In this document: positions 41,947 through 51,635 of the stretch, in pieces | Layout: each line of letters begins with the position of its first letter | Numbering within the stretch: the first letter of the stretch is position 1 | Source: Streptomyces humi | GTDB lineage: Bacteria; Actinomycetota; Actinomycetes; Streptomycetales; Streptomycetaceae | Direction: 5' to 3' | DNA: 64,000 nt | Assembly: GCF_001005085.2 (NCBI RefSeq) | Contig: NZ_LBMU02000058.1 | Location: 121,432-185,431, forward strand | The notes under the pieces: generated by a model | Seen by the model: only the letters and a program-made list of their open reading frames with translations | Told to the model about the DNA's origin: nothing | Databases searched by the model: none | Position numbers and translations under genes: made by a program

Positions 41947-44900
41947 TCAGGTCGCGAAGGTGCGCCGCCGCGCCCGGGTCTCGGCCAGGTCCGTCGCCGC
42001 CCGGCGGGCGCTCGCGGCCAGGTGGGCCGAACCCCAGGCGTGCGCGGTGCCTTCGGCCAGCGCATAGGCCTCGGCGGCCTCCCGGTCCGCGCCGAGCAGC
42101 CGGTGCAGATCGGCGAGGGCGTGGGCGAGCGGCCGGCTCGCGTACGCCGCGCCCGCCGCCCCGGCGAGCTGTCCGCGCAGCGGGACCAGGTGCCCGACGA
42201 GGGCGGCCGCCGCCTCGTGGTCCTGGTGCAGCACCGCGAGCTGGGCGCGGAAGTCGAGTTCCAGGCCGTGCAGATGGTCCCGCAACGGCTCCCGGGCGAC
42301 CGGGACGGCCCGGGACTCGTCGAGTCTGCCCAGGCGGGCCAGGACCAGCGCGTGGGCCACGGCGACCGGGCCGCCCGCGGACTCGTACACGGCCCGGACC
42401 ATCGGCTCGATCTCGGCGGTACGGTCCTGGATCAGCCGCATGCTGATCAGCCCCAGGGTGCGCAGCCCGGTGGCGTGGTGGGCGCCGACCCGCTGGAGCA
42501 GGGTGTCGGCCTCGGCGTAGTCGGCCTCCGCCGCCTCGAACCGGCCCCCGACGGCGGCCAGCATCGCCCGGGTCGCGGCGCTGATCCCCTGCGCCCAGAC
42601 CAGCCGGTAGCGGCGGGCCAGCACCAGGCCCTCCGCGGTGTGCCGGTGCACGGCGGCGGGGTCGTTGCCGGCCCCCGCGGTCATCGAGTCGAGGTGCTCG
42701 CACACCCAGCGGTAGGCCGGCAGGTCGTGGGCGCGGGCGAGCGCCCGCAGTTCGGCGGTGAGGGGCGGCCGTTCGGCGGCCCGCGTCTCGTGCGGCAGCA
42801 ACCGCGCCGACGTCATCAACGCGGCAGCCAGCAGCCGGGGTTCACCGTCCGCGCGGGCGAGCGCCAGCTGGTCCCGGGCCGCCGCCGAGGCCCGTGCCGG
42901 GTCCTCGGCGGCGACCGCGTCGACCAGCACCTGGAGGACACGCGCGCGGGTCGGGCCGTCCGGCCCCGGATCGGCCGCGAGCTGTTCGAGGCGGGCCAGC
43001 GTGGTCCGGTCGTACGGGCCCTCCAGGCGGCTGCGCCAGGGCGCCGGCTCGGTCCATGCGCCGTAGACGGCCGCCACCAGGTCGCCGCGGTCGGCCTGTT
43101 CGGCCAGCTCCACGGCCCGCTGCCGGGTGCGCCGGGCGGCGTCCGTGGCCCCGGTGCGCACCTGCGCGCCCAGCAGCCGTACCAGCAGCTCGATCAGCCG
43201 GTCCGGCGGGGTGTCGGCGTCCGTGACCGCGGTGTGCGTGTCGATCGCCTGCTGGATCAGGGTGACGGCCACGTCATGGGCGTAGCGCCGCTCGGCGGCC
43301 TCGGCGGCCCGCAGCGCGTAGTCGACGGCGAGCGGGGCGTCGTCCGCGCTCCCCGAGCGGGCGAAGTGGTGGGCGAGCGCGGCGAGTTCGCCGGGGCGAT
43401 GGCGGCGCAGCAGCCGGGCGACACGGGCGTGCAGCCGGGCCCGCCGGGCGGCGGACAGGTCGGCGTACACGGTGTCGCGGACCAGGGCGTGCACGAACCG
43501 GACGCGACCGGGTCCCGGTTCGGCGAGCAGGTCGGCGGCGAGCGCGCCGTCGAGCCCTTCCAGGACCTCCTCCTCCGGAGCGTCGGCGAAGTCGACCAGC
43601 AGGGCGACCTCGGCCTCCAGACCGAGCACGGCGGTGAGCCGGACGACGGACCGGGCGGCGGCGGGCAGCAGGGCGAGGCGTCTGCGCAGTACGTCGCGCA
43701 CGCCTTGGGGGACCTCGGAGACCGCCACCAGGGCACCCTCGTCGGCGAGCAGCCGGGCGCTCTCCAGGACGTAGAACGGATTGCCGCCGGTCCGTTCGGC
43801 CAGGGCCGCCACCGTCACCGGATCCACGGGTGCCGCGCAGACGGCGTCGACCAGGGTGGCCGTGTCCCGCGGCGGCAGCCCGCCGAGCGTGATCCGGTGC
43901 GGGGCTGCCGGGGCGACCTGGGCGAGGGTCTTGAGCAGGTGCTCGCCGACCTCCGCGGGCCGGTACCCGGCGACGGTGAGCAGGGGCACGCCGGTGACGG
44001 CGGCCGCCGCCTCGACCAGGGCCAGGGTCTCGGCGTCGGCGCGGTGCAGGTCCTCCAGCAGCACGGCGAGCGGCGCCCGCGCGGCGGCGGCGCGCAGCCA
44101 GGCCGCGAAGGCACGGTGCATCCGGAACCGGCCGGCGGTCGCCTCGTCACGGCCGGGCGCCCCCGGACGACCGGTGGCCTCCTCGCGACCGTTGCCGGCG
44201 GTTCCCTCCGGTTCCCGCAGCAGCACCGCGAGTTCGTCGGGCCGGTCCGGCGGCACCTCGCGGGCGAGCGCCCCGAGCGCCTCCACCCAGGCCCAGGCCG
44301 GTGGCGCGCCCTCGTACTCGGGGCAGCGGCCGACCACCACCCGCCAGCCGGACCGGCGCAGCCGCTCAGCCGCCCGGTCGAGGAACGCGGACTTGCCCGC
44401 TCCCGCCTCGCCGGTGACCAGGACGACACCGCCCGACTGCCGCGCGACGCCGGCGGCCGCCTCCACCGCGCCCAGTTCCGCGGCCCTGCCGACGAACAGA
44501 CCGCGCCCGGTGCGCGCGGGCAGGACGGCGGCAGCGGGTTCCGGTACGGCCGCGCGCAGCACGTCGAGCCGCCCGTTGAGCACGGCATGCTCCAGGTCAC
44601 GCAGCGCGGGCCCGGGATCGCAGCCGAGTTCACCGCGCAGCACGGCGGCGGCGCGGCGCAGCGAGGAGAGCGCGTCGGCCTGCCGGTCGCAGGCCCACTG
44701 CGCGAGCGCGAGCAGGCGCCAGCCCTCCTCGCGGAGCGGACTCTCCCGGACCAGCGACTCGGCGTCCGCCGCGGCCTCGGCCGCCCGGCCGGTGCGCAGC
44801 CCGGCGGCGACCGAGAGTTCGCGGGCCTCGGTGCGCAGCCCGGTCAGCCGGGCCACCTCCGCGGCGGCCCAGTCCTCGTCGGCGTGCTCGGCGAAAGCCG

Positions 44901-45309
44901 GGCCGCGCCACCAGCCGAGCGCCTCGGCGAGCAGCCGCCGGGCCTCCTCGGCCGAGGCACCACGGGCCCGCCCGACCCGGCTCTCGAACCGCCAGGCGTC
45001 CACCGCGTCCGCGGCCAGCCGCAGGGCGTACCCGGGTGGCGCGGTGACCAGGACGGTGGCCGGGGCGCGTGGGGCCCGGTCCGGTTCGAGGGACCGGCGC
45101 AGATTGGACAGGTAGGCGTGCAGCGACACGGTCGCCTTGGCGGGCGGCGCACCCCGCCACAGCGCGTCCGCCATCCGTTCGACCGGTACGACACCGCCCC
45201 GGGCCGCGATCAGCAGCGCCAGTACGGCACGCTGTCGCGGAGCACCCAACTCGACCGGTCTTCCGGCGACTTCGGCACCCAGCGGACCCAGGACTCGCAA
45301 ACGCAGCAC
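41947..45309 (-). CDS. AfsR/SARP-like regulator: winged-helix, BTAD and AAA ATPase domains
   Basis: A 1120-residue protein. The N-terminal OmpR-type winged helix spans about 1-95 (LRVLGPLGAEVAGRPVELGAPRQRAVLALL), the bacterial transcriptional activation (BTAD) domain about 100-250, and an AAA-type ATPase begins near 275 with Walker A GEAGAGKSAF (about 297) and LLEDLHRAD as Walker B. The C-terminal half is an alpha-helical repeat region of TPR type. Large SARPs switch on secondary metabolism or stress genes. The GTG at 45309 starts the DNA-binding domain. It is divergent from the hemerythrin-PNPOx pair, a possible target. No C-terminal LuxR helix-turn-helix is seen. Confidence 0.92.
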   Translation of the reverse strand: MLRLRVLGPLGAEVAGRPVELGAPRQRAVLALLIAARGGVVPVERMADALWRGAPPAKATVSLHAYLSNLRRSLEPDRAPRAPATVLVTAPPGYALRLAADAVDAWRFESRVGRARGASAEEARRLLAEALGWWRGPAFAEHADEDWAAAEVARLTGLRTEARELSVAAGLRTGRAAEAAADAESLVRESPLREEGWRLLALAQWACDRQADALSSLRRAAAVLRGELGCDPGPALRDLEHAVLNGRLDVLRAAVPEPAAAVLPARTGRGLFVGRAAELGAVEAAAGVARQSGGVVLVTGEAGAGKSAFLDRAAERLRRSGWRVVVGRCPEYEGAPPAWAWVEALGALAREVPPDRPDELAVLLREPEGTAGNGREEATGRPGAPGRDEATAGRFRMHRAFAAWLRAAAARAPLAVLLEDLHRADAETLALVEAAAAVTGVPLLTVAGYRPAEVGEHLLKTLAQVAPAAPHRITLGGLPPRDTATLVDAVCAAPVDPVTVAALAERTGGNPFYVLESARLLADEGALVAVSEVPQGVRDVLRRRLALLPAAARSVVRLTAVLGLEAEVALLVDFADAPEEEVLEGLDGALAADLLAEPGPGRVRFVHALVRDTVYADLSAARRARLHARVARLLRRHRPGELAALAHHFARSGSADDAPLAVDYALRAAEAAERRYAHDVAVTLIQQAIDTHTAVTDADTPPDRLIELLVRLLGAQVRTGATDAARRTRQRAVELAEQADRGDLVAAVYGAWTEPAPWRSRLEGPYDRTTLARLEQLAADPGPDGPTRARVLQVLVDAVAAEDPARASAAARDQLALARADGEPRLLAAALMTSARLLPHETRAAERPPLTAELRALARAHDLPAYRWVCEHLDSMTAGAGNDPAAVHRHTAEGLVLARRYRLVWAQGISAATRAMLAAVGGRFEAAEADYAEADTLLQRVGAHHATGLRTLGLISMRLIQDRTAEIEPMVRAVYESAGGPVAVAHALVLARLGRLDESRAVPVAREPLRDHLHGLELDFRAQLAVLHQDHEAAAALVGHLVPLRGQLAGAAGAAYASRPLAHALADLHRLLGADREAAEAYALAEGTAHAWGSAHLAASARRAATDLAETRARRRTFAT

Positions 45310-45466
45310 GCCGCGGGAATCTACCCGAGCGCCGCGTCGATCCTGTCAACGGACGATAAACGCGGCGCACCGCACGACGCCAAGACGAGCGCCAAGCGGA
45401 CGCCAAGTGGGGTGCGGCACGGTGGGCGGTCGAAACACAGACACCTGATCGTTGGAGCAAGCAAGC

Positions 45467-46159
45467 GTGTCCCTCAACAGCAGCCACGGCGCCCCGGCCA
45501 CCGCCGAGCGTCCTCATACCCACGAAATGGTCGTGGTCCACCGGGTCTTCCGCCGCGAGTCGGCACTGCTGCCCCGGCTGGTGCGGGCCGTGCCCGACGG
45601 CGACACGGCCCGTGCGGCCCTGGTCCGCGGGGCCCTGGGCGACTACACGATGGGCCTGCACCACCATCACCACGCCGAGGACGAGCTGATCTGGCCGCTC
45701 CTGAGGGCCCGGGCCGAGCGGGACGAGGCGCTGGTGGACCGGATGACGGAGCAGCACGAGGCCATCGACCGCACCCTGGCGGCCGTGGCGGAGTGGACGC
45801 CGGTGTGGGAGAGGTCCGCCGACCGGATCGCCGGTGAGGAACTGGCCCTGGCGCTGGAGGCGCATCGCACCGCGCTCCTGGACCACCTCGACGAGGAGGA
45901 GGCGTCGCTGCTGCCGCTGGTCGCCGAGCACCTGACCGTCGCCGAGTGGGACCTGGTCGGAGAGCGTGGCCTGGAGGGGCTGCCGAAGAACAAGCGCATG
46001 CTCGCGCTCGGCGCGATCCTGGAGGAGGCGACTCCCGAGGAGAGCGCGTTCTTCCTGGGCAAGGCCCCGCTCGTGGGCAGGCTGCTGTGGCGGGCCGTCG
46101 GCCGGCGCCAGTACGCCGCCTACCGCGACCGCATGCGTGCCCCGCTGGCCGGGGAGTAG
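45467..46159 (+). CDS. hemerythrin-like (HHE) domain protein
   Basis: A 230-residue protein with a four-helix HHE cation-binding domain at about 20-160. His candidates are THEMVVVHRVF, GLHHHHHAEDELIWP, EQHEAIDRTL and EAHRTALLDHLDEEEASLLP, which can carry a di-iron site for O2, NO or ROS sensing. The C-terminal about 70 residues (LVGERGLEGLPKNKRM to RQYAAYRDRM) are typical of actinobacterial members. The GTG at 45467 has GGAG 9 nt upstream; a TTG five codons earlier is the alternative. The next gene starts 4 nt after the stop. Confidence 0.9.
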   Translation: MSLNSSHGAPATAERPHTHEMVVVHRVFRRESALLPRLVRAVPDGDTARAALVRGALGDYTMGLHHHHHAEDELIWPLLRARAERDEALVDRMTEQHEAIDRTLAAVAEWTPVWERSADRIAGEELALALEAHRTALLDHLDEEEASLLPLVAEHLTVAEWDLVGERGLEGLPKNKRMLALGAILEEATPEESAFFLGKAPLVGRLLWRAVGRRQYAAYRDRMRAPLAGE

Positions 46160-46163
46160 CCCG

Positions 46164-47093
46164 GTGTCCGTACTCGACTCCGCCCCGCTCGACGTCCTGG
46201 ACGCCTACCGCACCTGCGAGTTCGCGACCCTGGGCCGCGACGGCACCCCCGTGGCGTGGCCGACGGCCGTGTGGCGCCGCCCGGACGGGACACTGCTGCT
46301 GAGCACCTCCCTGGCGTTCGCGCAGAAGGCGCTGAACATCCGCCGGGACGGCCGTGTCGCCCTGCTGTTCTCCGACCCCACCGGCAGCGGCCGCACCGCG
46401 CCCCCGCAGATCTTCGTCGGCGGACACGCCGAATGTCCCGACGAGATCATGACCGGCCCCCAGGGCGCCGAGGAGTACTGGCGGATGCTGTTCGAACGAC
46501 AGCCGCACAGCCGGTCGTACCTCTCGGCGCCGATGCGGCCGCTGATGGACTGGTACTACCTGCGGCTGCTGATCAGCGTGACACCTCGACAGGTCGTGGT
46601 GCGGCCGCCGTTGCCCGCGCCCGACGCACCGGCACCGGCTCAGCCACCGGCACCGGTCAGTGGGCTGCTTGGCGCGGCGCGGCTCGCCCGGTTCCCGACG
46701 GCCGTGTTCGCCGGGCGCGACGCCTCCGGGGCTCCGGTGCTGGCCAGGACCCGGCCGGTGCCCACCGCAGACGGCTTCGCCGTGGCCGTGCCGGCCGACT
46801 GCCCGGCGGCACCAGGCCCCGCCTCCCTCCTCGCGCACCGGCACGACGAGCGGCTGAACAACATGTACAACGTGCTCGTGCGCGGCGAACTGCGCACGGG
46901 CGACGGGGGACCGGTGCTGGTCCCGGAGAAGGTGGTGGAGCCGATGGGCACCGGCCGCGTGAGCGACGCGGTGGGCGTGCTGCGCAGCACCAGACGGGCC
47001 ACCGACCGCTACCTGTCCCGGCGCGGCCTGCCCCGGCCACGCGTGCAGTGGCAGGACTTCAGGACACTGGCGCGGAACCCCCACCACCCCTAA
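46164..47093 (+). CDS. pyridoxamine 5'-phosphate oxidase-like (FMN-binding split-barrel) protein
   Basis: A 309-residue protein. The N-terminal half is a flavin split barrel: FATLGRDGTPVAWPTAVWRRPDGTLLLSTSLAFAQKALNIRRDGRVALLFSD. A second barrel-like half begins at about 165 (LARFPTAVFAGRDASGAPVLARTRPVPTADGF). It probably binds FMN or F420 and reduces an unknown substrate. The GTG start lies 4 nt after the hemerythrin stop, so they form an operon. The shared promoter faces that of the large SARP, suggesting redox-related control. No PNPOx catalytic assignment is possible. Confidence 0.82.
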   Translation: MSVLDSAPLDVLDAYRTCEFATLGRDGTPVAWPTAVWRRPDGTLLLSTSLAFAQKALNIRRDGRVALLFSDPTGSGRTAPPQIFVGGHAECPDEIMTGPQGAEEYWRMLFERQPHSRSYLSAPMRPLMDWYYLRLLISVTPRQVVVRPPLPAPDAPAPAQPPAPVSGLLGAARLARFPTAVFAGRDASGAPVLARTRPVPTADGFAVAVPADCPAAPGPASLLAHRHDERLNNMYNVLVRGELRTGDGGPVLVPEKVVEPMGTGRVSDAVGVLRSTRRATDRYLSRRGLPRPRVQWQDFRTLARNPHHP

Positions 47094-47203
47094 CCCCCTA
47101 ACCCCTCCGGCCCCTCCCGGCCCCCTCCGGGCCCTTTCGGCTCTCCGGTCCCTCCGGGCCGCCCCTTTCAAGGAGTGGTCCGGAGGTGGTTCGGGGGTGC
47201 CCT

Positions 47204-48733
47204 TCAGTGGGCGGTCGCGGTGCAGGTGACGTCCGTGGCCGGCAGCCGTCCGCTCGACAGGTAGGCGTTGACCGTCGCGTCGACGCACGCGCTGCCGTAC
47301 ACGCCGAACACCGCGTGCTGGTCCGCCCCGCGCAGCGTCACCAGCCGGGAGCCGGGCCAGCCGCGGTGCACCGCCTGGGCGCCCTCGTAGACGGTGCGCG
47401 GGTCGCCCGTGGCGTTGACGAGGAGGGCCGGCAGGTCGTCCCTGATCCTCGTCGGACGCTCGCGCGGCGGCTCCCAGAACGCGCACGGTCCGATGTTGTT
47501 GGTCACCGGCCCGAACAACGGGTCCTTGGCGCGGGCCCGTTGGACGTCATGCCAGTAGGTGTCCGGGAGGCGGGGCGCGGCCACGTCCCCGCAGAGGACG
47601 GCCATCTGCACGCTGCCGTACGCCGATTCGGAACCGGTCAGCTGGAAGCGGAGCGTGTCGGCGAGCCATGGACCCGGGTCGACGGACCTGCCGTCGGCCG
47701 CGTCCCGCAGGTCGCGGACGGCCGACGCGAGGGCGCCGTACGCCGTGTCGTCGTCCTGCGAGAGGCCACTGAAGACGACCATCGGCGTGATGCTCTCGTC
47801 CACCTGGTAGTCGCCGACCCGCAGCGGGGCGCGCTCCGCCGCGGCCTGGACCCGGTCCACGACCGCCAGTACCGCCTGCCGGCTGCCGCCCAGGCCGTAC
47901 GTCGTGTCGCGGGCGGCGGCCCACGCGGCCCAGTCCCGCAGCGCGTGCCGGTTGGCGGGCTCCGAGCCGCGCAGCAGGCGCGGGCTGTACCGGCCGGGGT
48001 CGGCCACCCCGTCCAGCACGACCCGGTCCGTGCGGCCCGGGAACATCGTGGCGTACACCTGGCCCAGGTAGGTGCCGTACGAGTAGCCGAGGTAGGAGAT
48101 CCGCCGCTCGCCGAGCGCAGCGCGGATCACGTCCATGTCCCGCGCGGTGTTCCGGGTGGTGACGTACGGCAGGACGTCGCCCTCGAACTTCCGGCAGTCA
48201 TCGGCGAGTCGCGCGGCCAGGGCGGTGGAGCGGTCGAAGCCGGCCCGGTCGTGCCCCGGGCCGCGGATCGCCGACCCGGTGGGCCAGTGGCAGTCCATGG
48301 GCGTGCTGCGGCCGACGAAACGCGGGTCCACGCCGACCACGTCGTACCGCCGGCCCACGTCCTTCATCGCCGCCCGCACCCACGGCGGGTCACCGATCGT
48401 CTGCCCGCCCGGGCCACCGCTGTTGAGCAGCAGCGACCCGACGCGGTGTGCGGTGTCGGTGGCCTCGATGCGGGAGATCGCGACGGTGATCGTACGGCCG
48501 CCCGGGTCGTCGTAGTCCAGGGGCACGGTGACGTCGGCGCACCGGGCGCCCGCCTTCTCCAGCTCCCTGCCGGTGTCGTCGTCGGGGCCGAGCAGGCAGC
48601 TCTCCCAGACGAGGTGCTGGTGGTGGTAGCGGGCGAGCGGGTCGGGGGCCGGGTGGGCGGTGGCGGCCGGGGCGGCGCCGAAGGCCAGCGCGCCGGCGAG
48701 GGCGAGGGCGGCGGGGGCCGTGAAACCGGTCAT
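47204..48733 (-). CDS. secreted alpha/beta-hydrolase peptidase (S33, tripeptidyl-aminopeptidase-like)
   Basis: A 509-residue exported protein with a clean signal peptide (ALALAGALAFGAAPAATAHP). The alpha/beta-hydrolase core has the oxyanion motif LLLNSGGPGGQ (about 100), VVGVDPRFVGRS, the nucleophile elbow LGYSYGTYLGQ (about 215), and the acid and His near ALLVNATGDPRT and LRGADQHAVFG, followed by the TAP-like C-terminal domain. It probably removes N-terminal tripeptides from extracellular peptides or acts as an esterase. The start overlaps the upstream serine-hydrolase stop (ATGA), so the two secreted hydrolases are one operon. Confidence 0.92.
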   Translation of the reverse strand: MTGFTAPAALALAGALAFGAAPAATAHPAPDPLARYHHQHLVWESCLLGPDDDTGRELEKAGARCADVTVPLDYDDPGGRTITVAISRIEATDTAHRVGSLLLNSGGPGGQTIGDPPWVRAAMKDVGRRYDVVGVDPRFVGRSTPMDCHWPTGSAIRGPGHDRAGFDRSTALAARLADDCRKFEGDVLPYVTTRNTARDMDVIRAALGERRISYLGYSYGTYLGQVYATMFPGRTDRVVLDGVADPGRYSPRLLRGSEPANRHALRDWAAWAAARDTTYGLGGSRQAVLAVVDRVQAAAERAPLRVGDYQVDESITPMVVFSGLSQDDDTAYGALASAVRDLRDAADGRSVDPGPWLADTLRFQLTGSESAYGSVQMAVLCGDVAAPRLPDTYWHDVQRARAKDPLFGPVTNNIGPCAFWEPPRERPTRIRDDLPALLVNATGDPRTVYEGAQAVHRGWPGSRLVTLRGADQHAVFGVYGSACVDATVNAYLSSGRLPATDVTCTATAH

Positions 48734-49923
48734 GCTGCGGTCCTCTCACTGGTGCCGGCCGGGCAGAGGGAGACATCGACGAGGTGCTGGAAGTCCAGTT
48801 CGGCCCGCAGGCTGTCCGGTACCTGGTCGAGGGCGACGGCCACGCTCCGGCCGCCCGGACCGACCGCGACCAGCGCCCGGTGGCCGCCGGGCACGGTCCC
48901 GGCGTGTCCCCACCACACCCCGCCGCACGGCAGCGGCGACGAGATCAGCCCCAGCCCGTAGCGGGCGCCCGGCCACAGCCGGTCCGGATCGGCGGCCACC
49001 GTCCGCCGCATCTCGGCGAGTTCGGGCGGCGGCAGCAGCCGCCCGCCGAGCAGCGCGGTGGCGAACCGGAGCAGGTCGGCCTGGGTGGAGACGAGCGCGC
49101 CGCCGACACCGCCGAAGGAGGTGTTCCAGTCGGTCCCGTCGACGCGCCGCCCGTCCTCGCCGGTGAAGTAACTGTGCGAGTACCGCCCCCGGATCCTGGT
49201 CTCGTCCCCCGGCCAGTAGGTGTCGCGCAGCCCGAGGGGCGCGATGATCCGCCTGCTGGTCTCCGCCTCCGGAGCGTGTCCGGTGACCTGCCGCACGATC
49301 AGTCCCAGTACCAGGTAGTTGGTGGTGGCGTAATGCCAGGTCCCCTCGGGGGGCGGGAGTTCCAGGGCTCGCGCGATCAACTCGCGCGGTTCGTAATGGC
49401 GGTGGCGCAGGCGCTCCGGGTGCTCCCACTCGGGTGCGTCGAGGTAGTCGGGCAACCCGCTCGTGTGGCGCAGGAGTTGCCGTACGGTGATGCGGCGGCC
49501 GTGGTAGCCGTGGGCGTCGATCAGACCGGGCAGGTAGTGGTCCACGGAGGCGTCCAGCGAGAGCCGGCGTTCGGCGGCGAGCTGGAGGACGACGGTCGCG
49601 GTGAACGTCTTGGTGACGCTGCCGACGCGCAGCCGGTCGGTGGTGTTCATGGGGCGGCCGGTGCTGAGGTCGGCCGTGCCCGAGGCCGCGGTCCAGCGCC
49701 CGCACGGGCCGTCGGCGAGCACCGAGGCGCCGGCGATGTGATCGCCGGAGGTCAGCTCGGTCAGGGCCCGGTGGACCTCGGCCGACGCGGCGCACCGCCC
49801 GACGGGTGAGGCAGGTGAGGCAGGTGAGGCGGGTGACGGCCGTGCGGTGGCGGGCGGCGCGGCCGCCAGCACGAGTGCCGCCGCCGATAACGCGAGGGCG
49901 GACTTCACAGGAATGGTTGCCAT
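48730..49923 (-). CDS. secreted serine hydrolase, class C beta-lactamase/DD-peptidase fold
   Basis: A 397-residue protein with signal peptide (SALALSAAALVLAAAPPATARP) and a PASPASPASP linker. The penicillin-binding-protein motifs are SVTK (SxxK, about 101), YATTNY where YxN is expected (about 198; third position Thr instead of Asn), and HAG (about 337). It resembles Streptomyces R61-type DD-carboxypeptidases. Substrate may be peptidoglycan peptides or small esters or amides. It is first in an operon with the S33 hydrolase, suggesting cell-wall peptide scavenging. No lipobox, so it is released. Confidence 0.9.
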   Translation of the reverse strand: MATIPVKSALALSAAALVLAAAPPATARPSPASPASPASPVGRCAASAEVHRALTELTSGDHIAGASVLADGPCGRWTAASGTADLSTGRPMNTTDRLRVGSVTKTFTATVVLQLAAERRLSLDASVDHYLPGLIDAHGYHGRRITVRQLLRHTSGLPDYLDAPEWEHPERLRHRHYEPRELIARALELPPPEGTWHYATTNYLVLGLIVRQVTGHAPEAETSRRIIAPLGLRDTYWPGDETRIRGRYSHSYFTGEDGRRVDGTDWNTSFGGVGGALVSTQADLLRFATALLGGRLLPPPELAEMRRTVAADPDRLWPGARYGLGLISSPLPCGGVWWGHAGTVPGGHRALVAVGPGGRSVAVALDQVPDSLRAELDFQHLVDVSLCPAGTSERTAA

Positions 49924-50026
49924 GCGCCCTCACGCTAGGCAGGCGGGGGCCCGCGATCACTCCTGCGGGCTGCCGCATCCGTGGTGGGGGCAGCCCCCGC
50001 CGCGGCGGGGGGCCGGCCCCCGTCGG

Positions 50027-51286
50027 CTACGTCGCCCGGCACTGCGCGAGCCGCTTCTCCAGGAACCTGCGTTCGGCCGCGTTCGCCACCGACTCCAGGG
50101 CCCGTTCGTACGCCTCGGCCGCCTCCCGCGTCCGCCCCAGGCGCCGCAGCAGATCCGCCCGGGTCGCCGGCAGCAGGTGGTAGCCGGCCAGTTCGCCCTC
50201 CGCCTCCAGCTCCGCCACCAGCGCCAGCCCTGCCTCCATCCCCTCGGCCATGCCCACCGCGACCGCCCGGTTGAGCCGGACCACCGCCGACGGGACGAAC
50301 CGCTGGAGTTCGCCGTACAGCCCGGCGATGTCGGCCCAGTCGGTGTCGGCGGCGGTCGCCGCGGTGGCGTGACAGGCCGCGACGGCCGCCTGGATCTGGT
50401 ACGGGCCGGGACGGCCACGGCGCAGGGCCCCCTCCAGGAGCGCCGCGCCCTCGTCGATCTCGGCACGGTCCCACGCCGTGCGGTCCTGGTCCTCCAGGGT
50501 CACCAGATCGCCGGCCGCGTCCACCCGCGTCCCCCGGCGGGCGTCGTGCAGCAGCAGAAGCGCGAGCAGGCCCGCGACCTCCGGTTCGTCGGGCATCAGC
50601 CGGGCCAGCAGCCGCGCCAGCCGGACGGCTTCGGCGCACAGACCGGCCCGCACCAGATCCGTGCCGCCGCTCGCCGTGTACCCCTCGTTGAACAGCAGGT
50701 ACAGCACCCCGAGGACGCCCGTGGTGCGCTCGGGCAGCAGATGCGCGGGCGGCACCCGGTACGGGATACCGGCGTTGCGGATCTTCCGCTTGGCCCGCAC
50801 CAGACGCTGCGCCATCGTGGCCTCCGGCACCAGGAAGGCGTGCGCGATCTCGGGGGTGGTCAGCCCGGCGAGGGTGCGCAGCGTCAGCGCGACCCGTGCC
50901 TCGACGGGCAGGGCGGGATGGCAGCAGGTGAAGATCAGCCGCAGCCGGTCGTCCGCCACCCCGCTGTCGTCCCCGTCGTGATCGGGGTCGTACGGCCCCT
51001 CGTCCCGCGCCGACACCGCCGCCTCCCGCTGTTTCGCCGCCCCCACCGCCTCCCGGCGCAGCACGTCCAGGGCGCGGTTGCGGGCGGTCGTGGTGAGCCA
51101 GGCGCCGGGGCGGCGCGGCACTCCGTCGCGCCGCCACCGTTCGAGCGCCTGGGCGAAGGCGTCCTGCGCGCACTCCTCGGCGAGGTCCCAGTCGCCGGTC
51201 ACCCGGATCAGGGTGGCGACGACCTGGGCCCACTCCTCGCGGAAGGCGGCGGCGACGGCCTCCTCGACCTCGTTCGTGGTACTCAT
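50027..51286 (-). CDS. ECF42-group RNA polymerase sigma factor with C-terminal TPR-like extension
   Basis: A 419-residue protein. Sigma region 2 is at about 10-80 (WDLAEECAQDAFAQALERW, NRALDVLRRE), region 4 at about 110-170 with LTTPEIAHAFLVPEATMAQRLVRAKRKI, then a 240-residue helical-repeat domain (FNEGYTASGG, LGRTREAAEAYERAL) as in the ECF42 group. That group is known to be encoded with DGPF-motif proteins, and two such genes lie immediately upstream here. The extension, not an anti-sigma factor, is thought to control activity. The start is 7 nt after the upstream DGPF gene ends. Confidence 0.93.
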   Translation of the reverse strand: MSTTNEVEEAVAAAFREEWAQVVATLIRVTGDWDLAEECAQDAFAQALERWRRDGVPRRPGAWLTTTARNRALDVLRREAVGAAKQREAAVSARDEGPYDPDHDGDDSGVADDRLRLIFTCCHPALPVEARVALTLRTLAGLTTPEIAHAFLVPEATMAQRLVRAKRKIRNAGIPYRVPPAHLLPERTTGVLGVLYLLFNEGYTASGGTDLVRAGLCAEAVRLARLLARLMPDEPEVAGLLALLLLHDARRGTRVDAAGDLVTLEDQDRTAWDRAEIDEGAALLEGALRRGRPGPYQIQAAVAACHATAATAADTDWADIAGLYGELQRFVPSAVVRLNRAVAVGMAEGMEAGLALVAELEAEGELAGYHLLPATRADLLRRLGRTREAAEAYERALESVANAAERRFLEKRLAQCRAT

Positions 51287-51293
51287 GTGCGGT

Positions 51294-51635
51294 TCACTCC
51301 CAGACCGGCCGCACCTCCACCGAGCCGCCGGCGAGCGCCGCGGGGTGCCGGGAGGCGAGTGCCACCGCCTCGTCGAGGTCGGCGACCTCGATGATGTCGA
51401 TGCCCGCTATGTACTCCTTGGTCTCGGCGAACGGCCCGTCGCTCAGCAGCACTTCGTCGCCCTGGACGCGCACGGTGGTGGCGTCGGCGGCGGGCCGCAG
51501 CCGGGCGCCGCCCTTGACGACGTCCCGGCCGCGGACCTCGTGGAGGTAGGAGGTGAAGCGCGGGTCCGCGGCGATCTCGGCGGGGCTGAGCTCCTGGCCG
51601 CCGACCGGGGTGCAGATGAACAGGACGTACTTCAT
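51294..51635 (-). CDS. YCII/DGPF-domain protein of the ECF42 operon
   Basis: A 113-residue protein with the YCII fold. The signature DGPFAETKEYIAGIDIIEV is at about residues 66-84, with ALASRHPAALAGGSVEVRPVWE at the end. DGPF proteins accompany ECF42 sigma factors and are thought to be their target or partner; the biochemical role is unknown. The start overlaps the previous gene stop (ATGA), and the sigma-factor gene begins 7 nt after the end, giving a tight three-gene operon. Confidence 0.92.
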   Translation of the reverse strand: MKYVLFICTPVGGQELSPAEIAADPRFTSYLHEVRGRDVVKGGARLRPAADATTVRVQGDEVLLSDGPFAETKEYIAGIDIIEVADLDEAVALASRHPAALAGGSVEVRPVWE

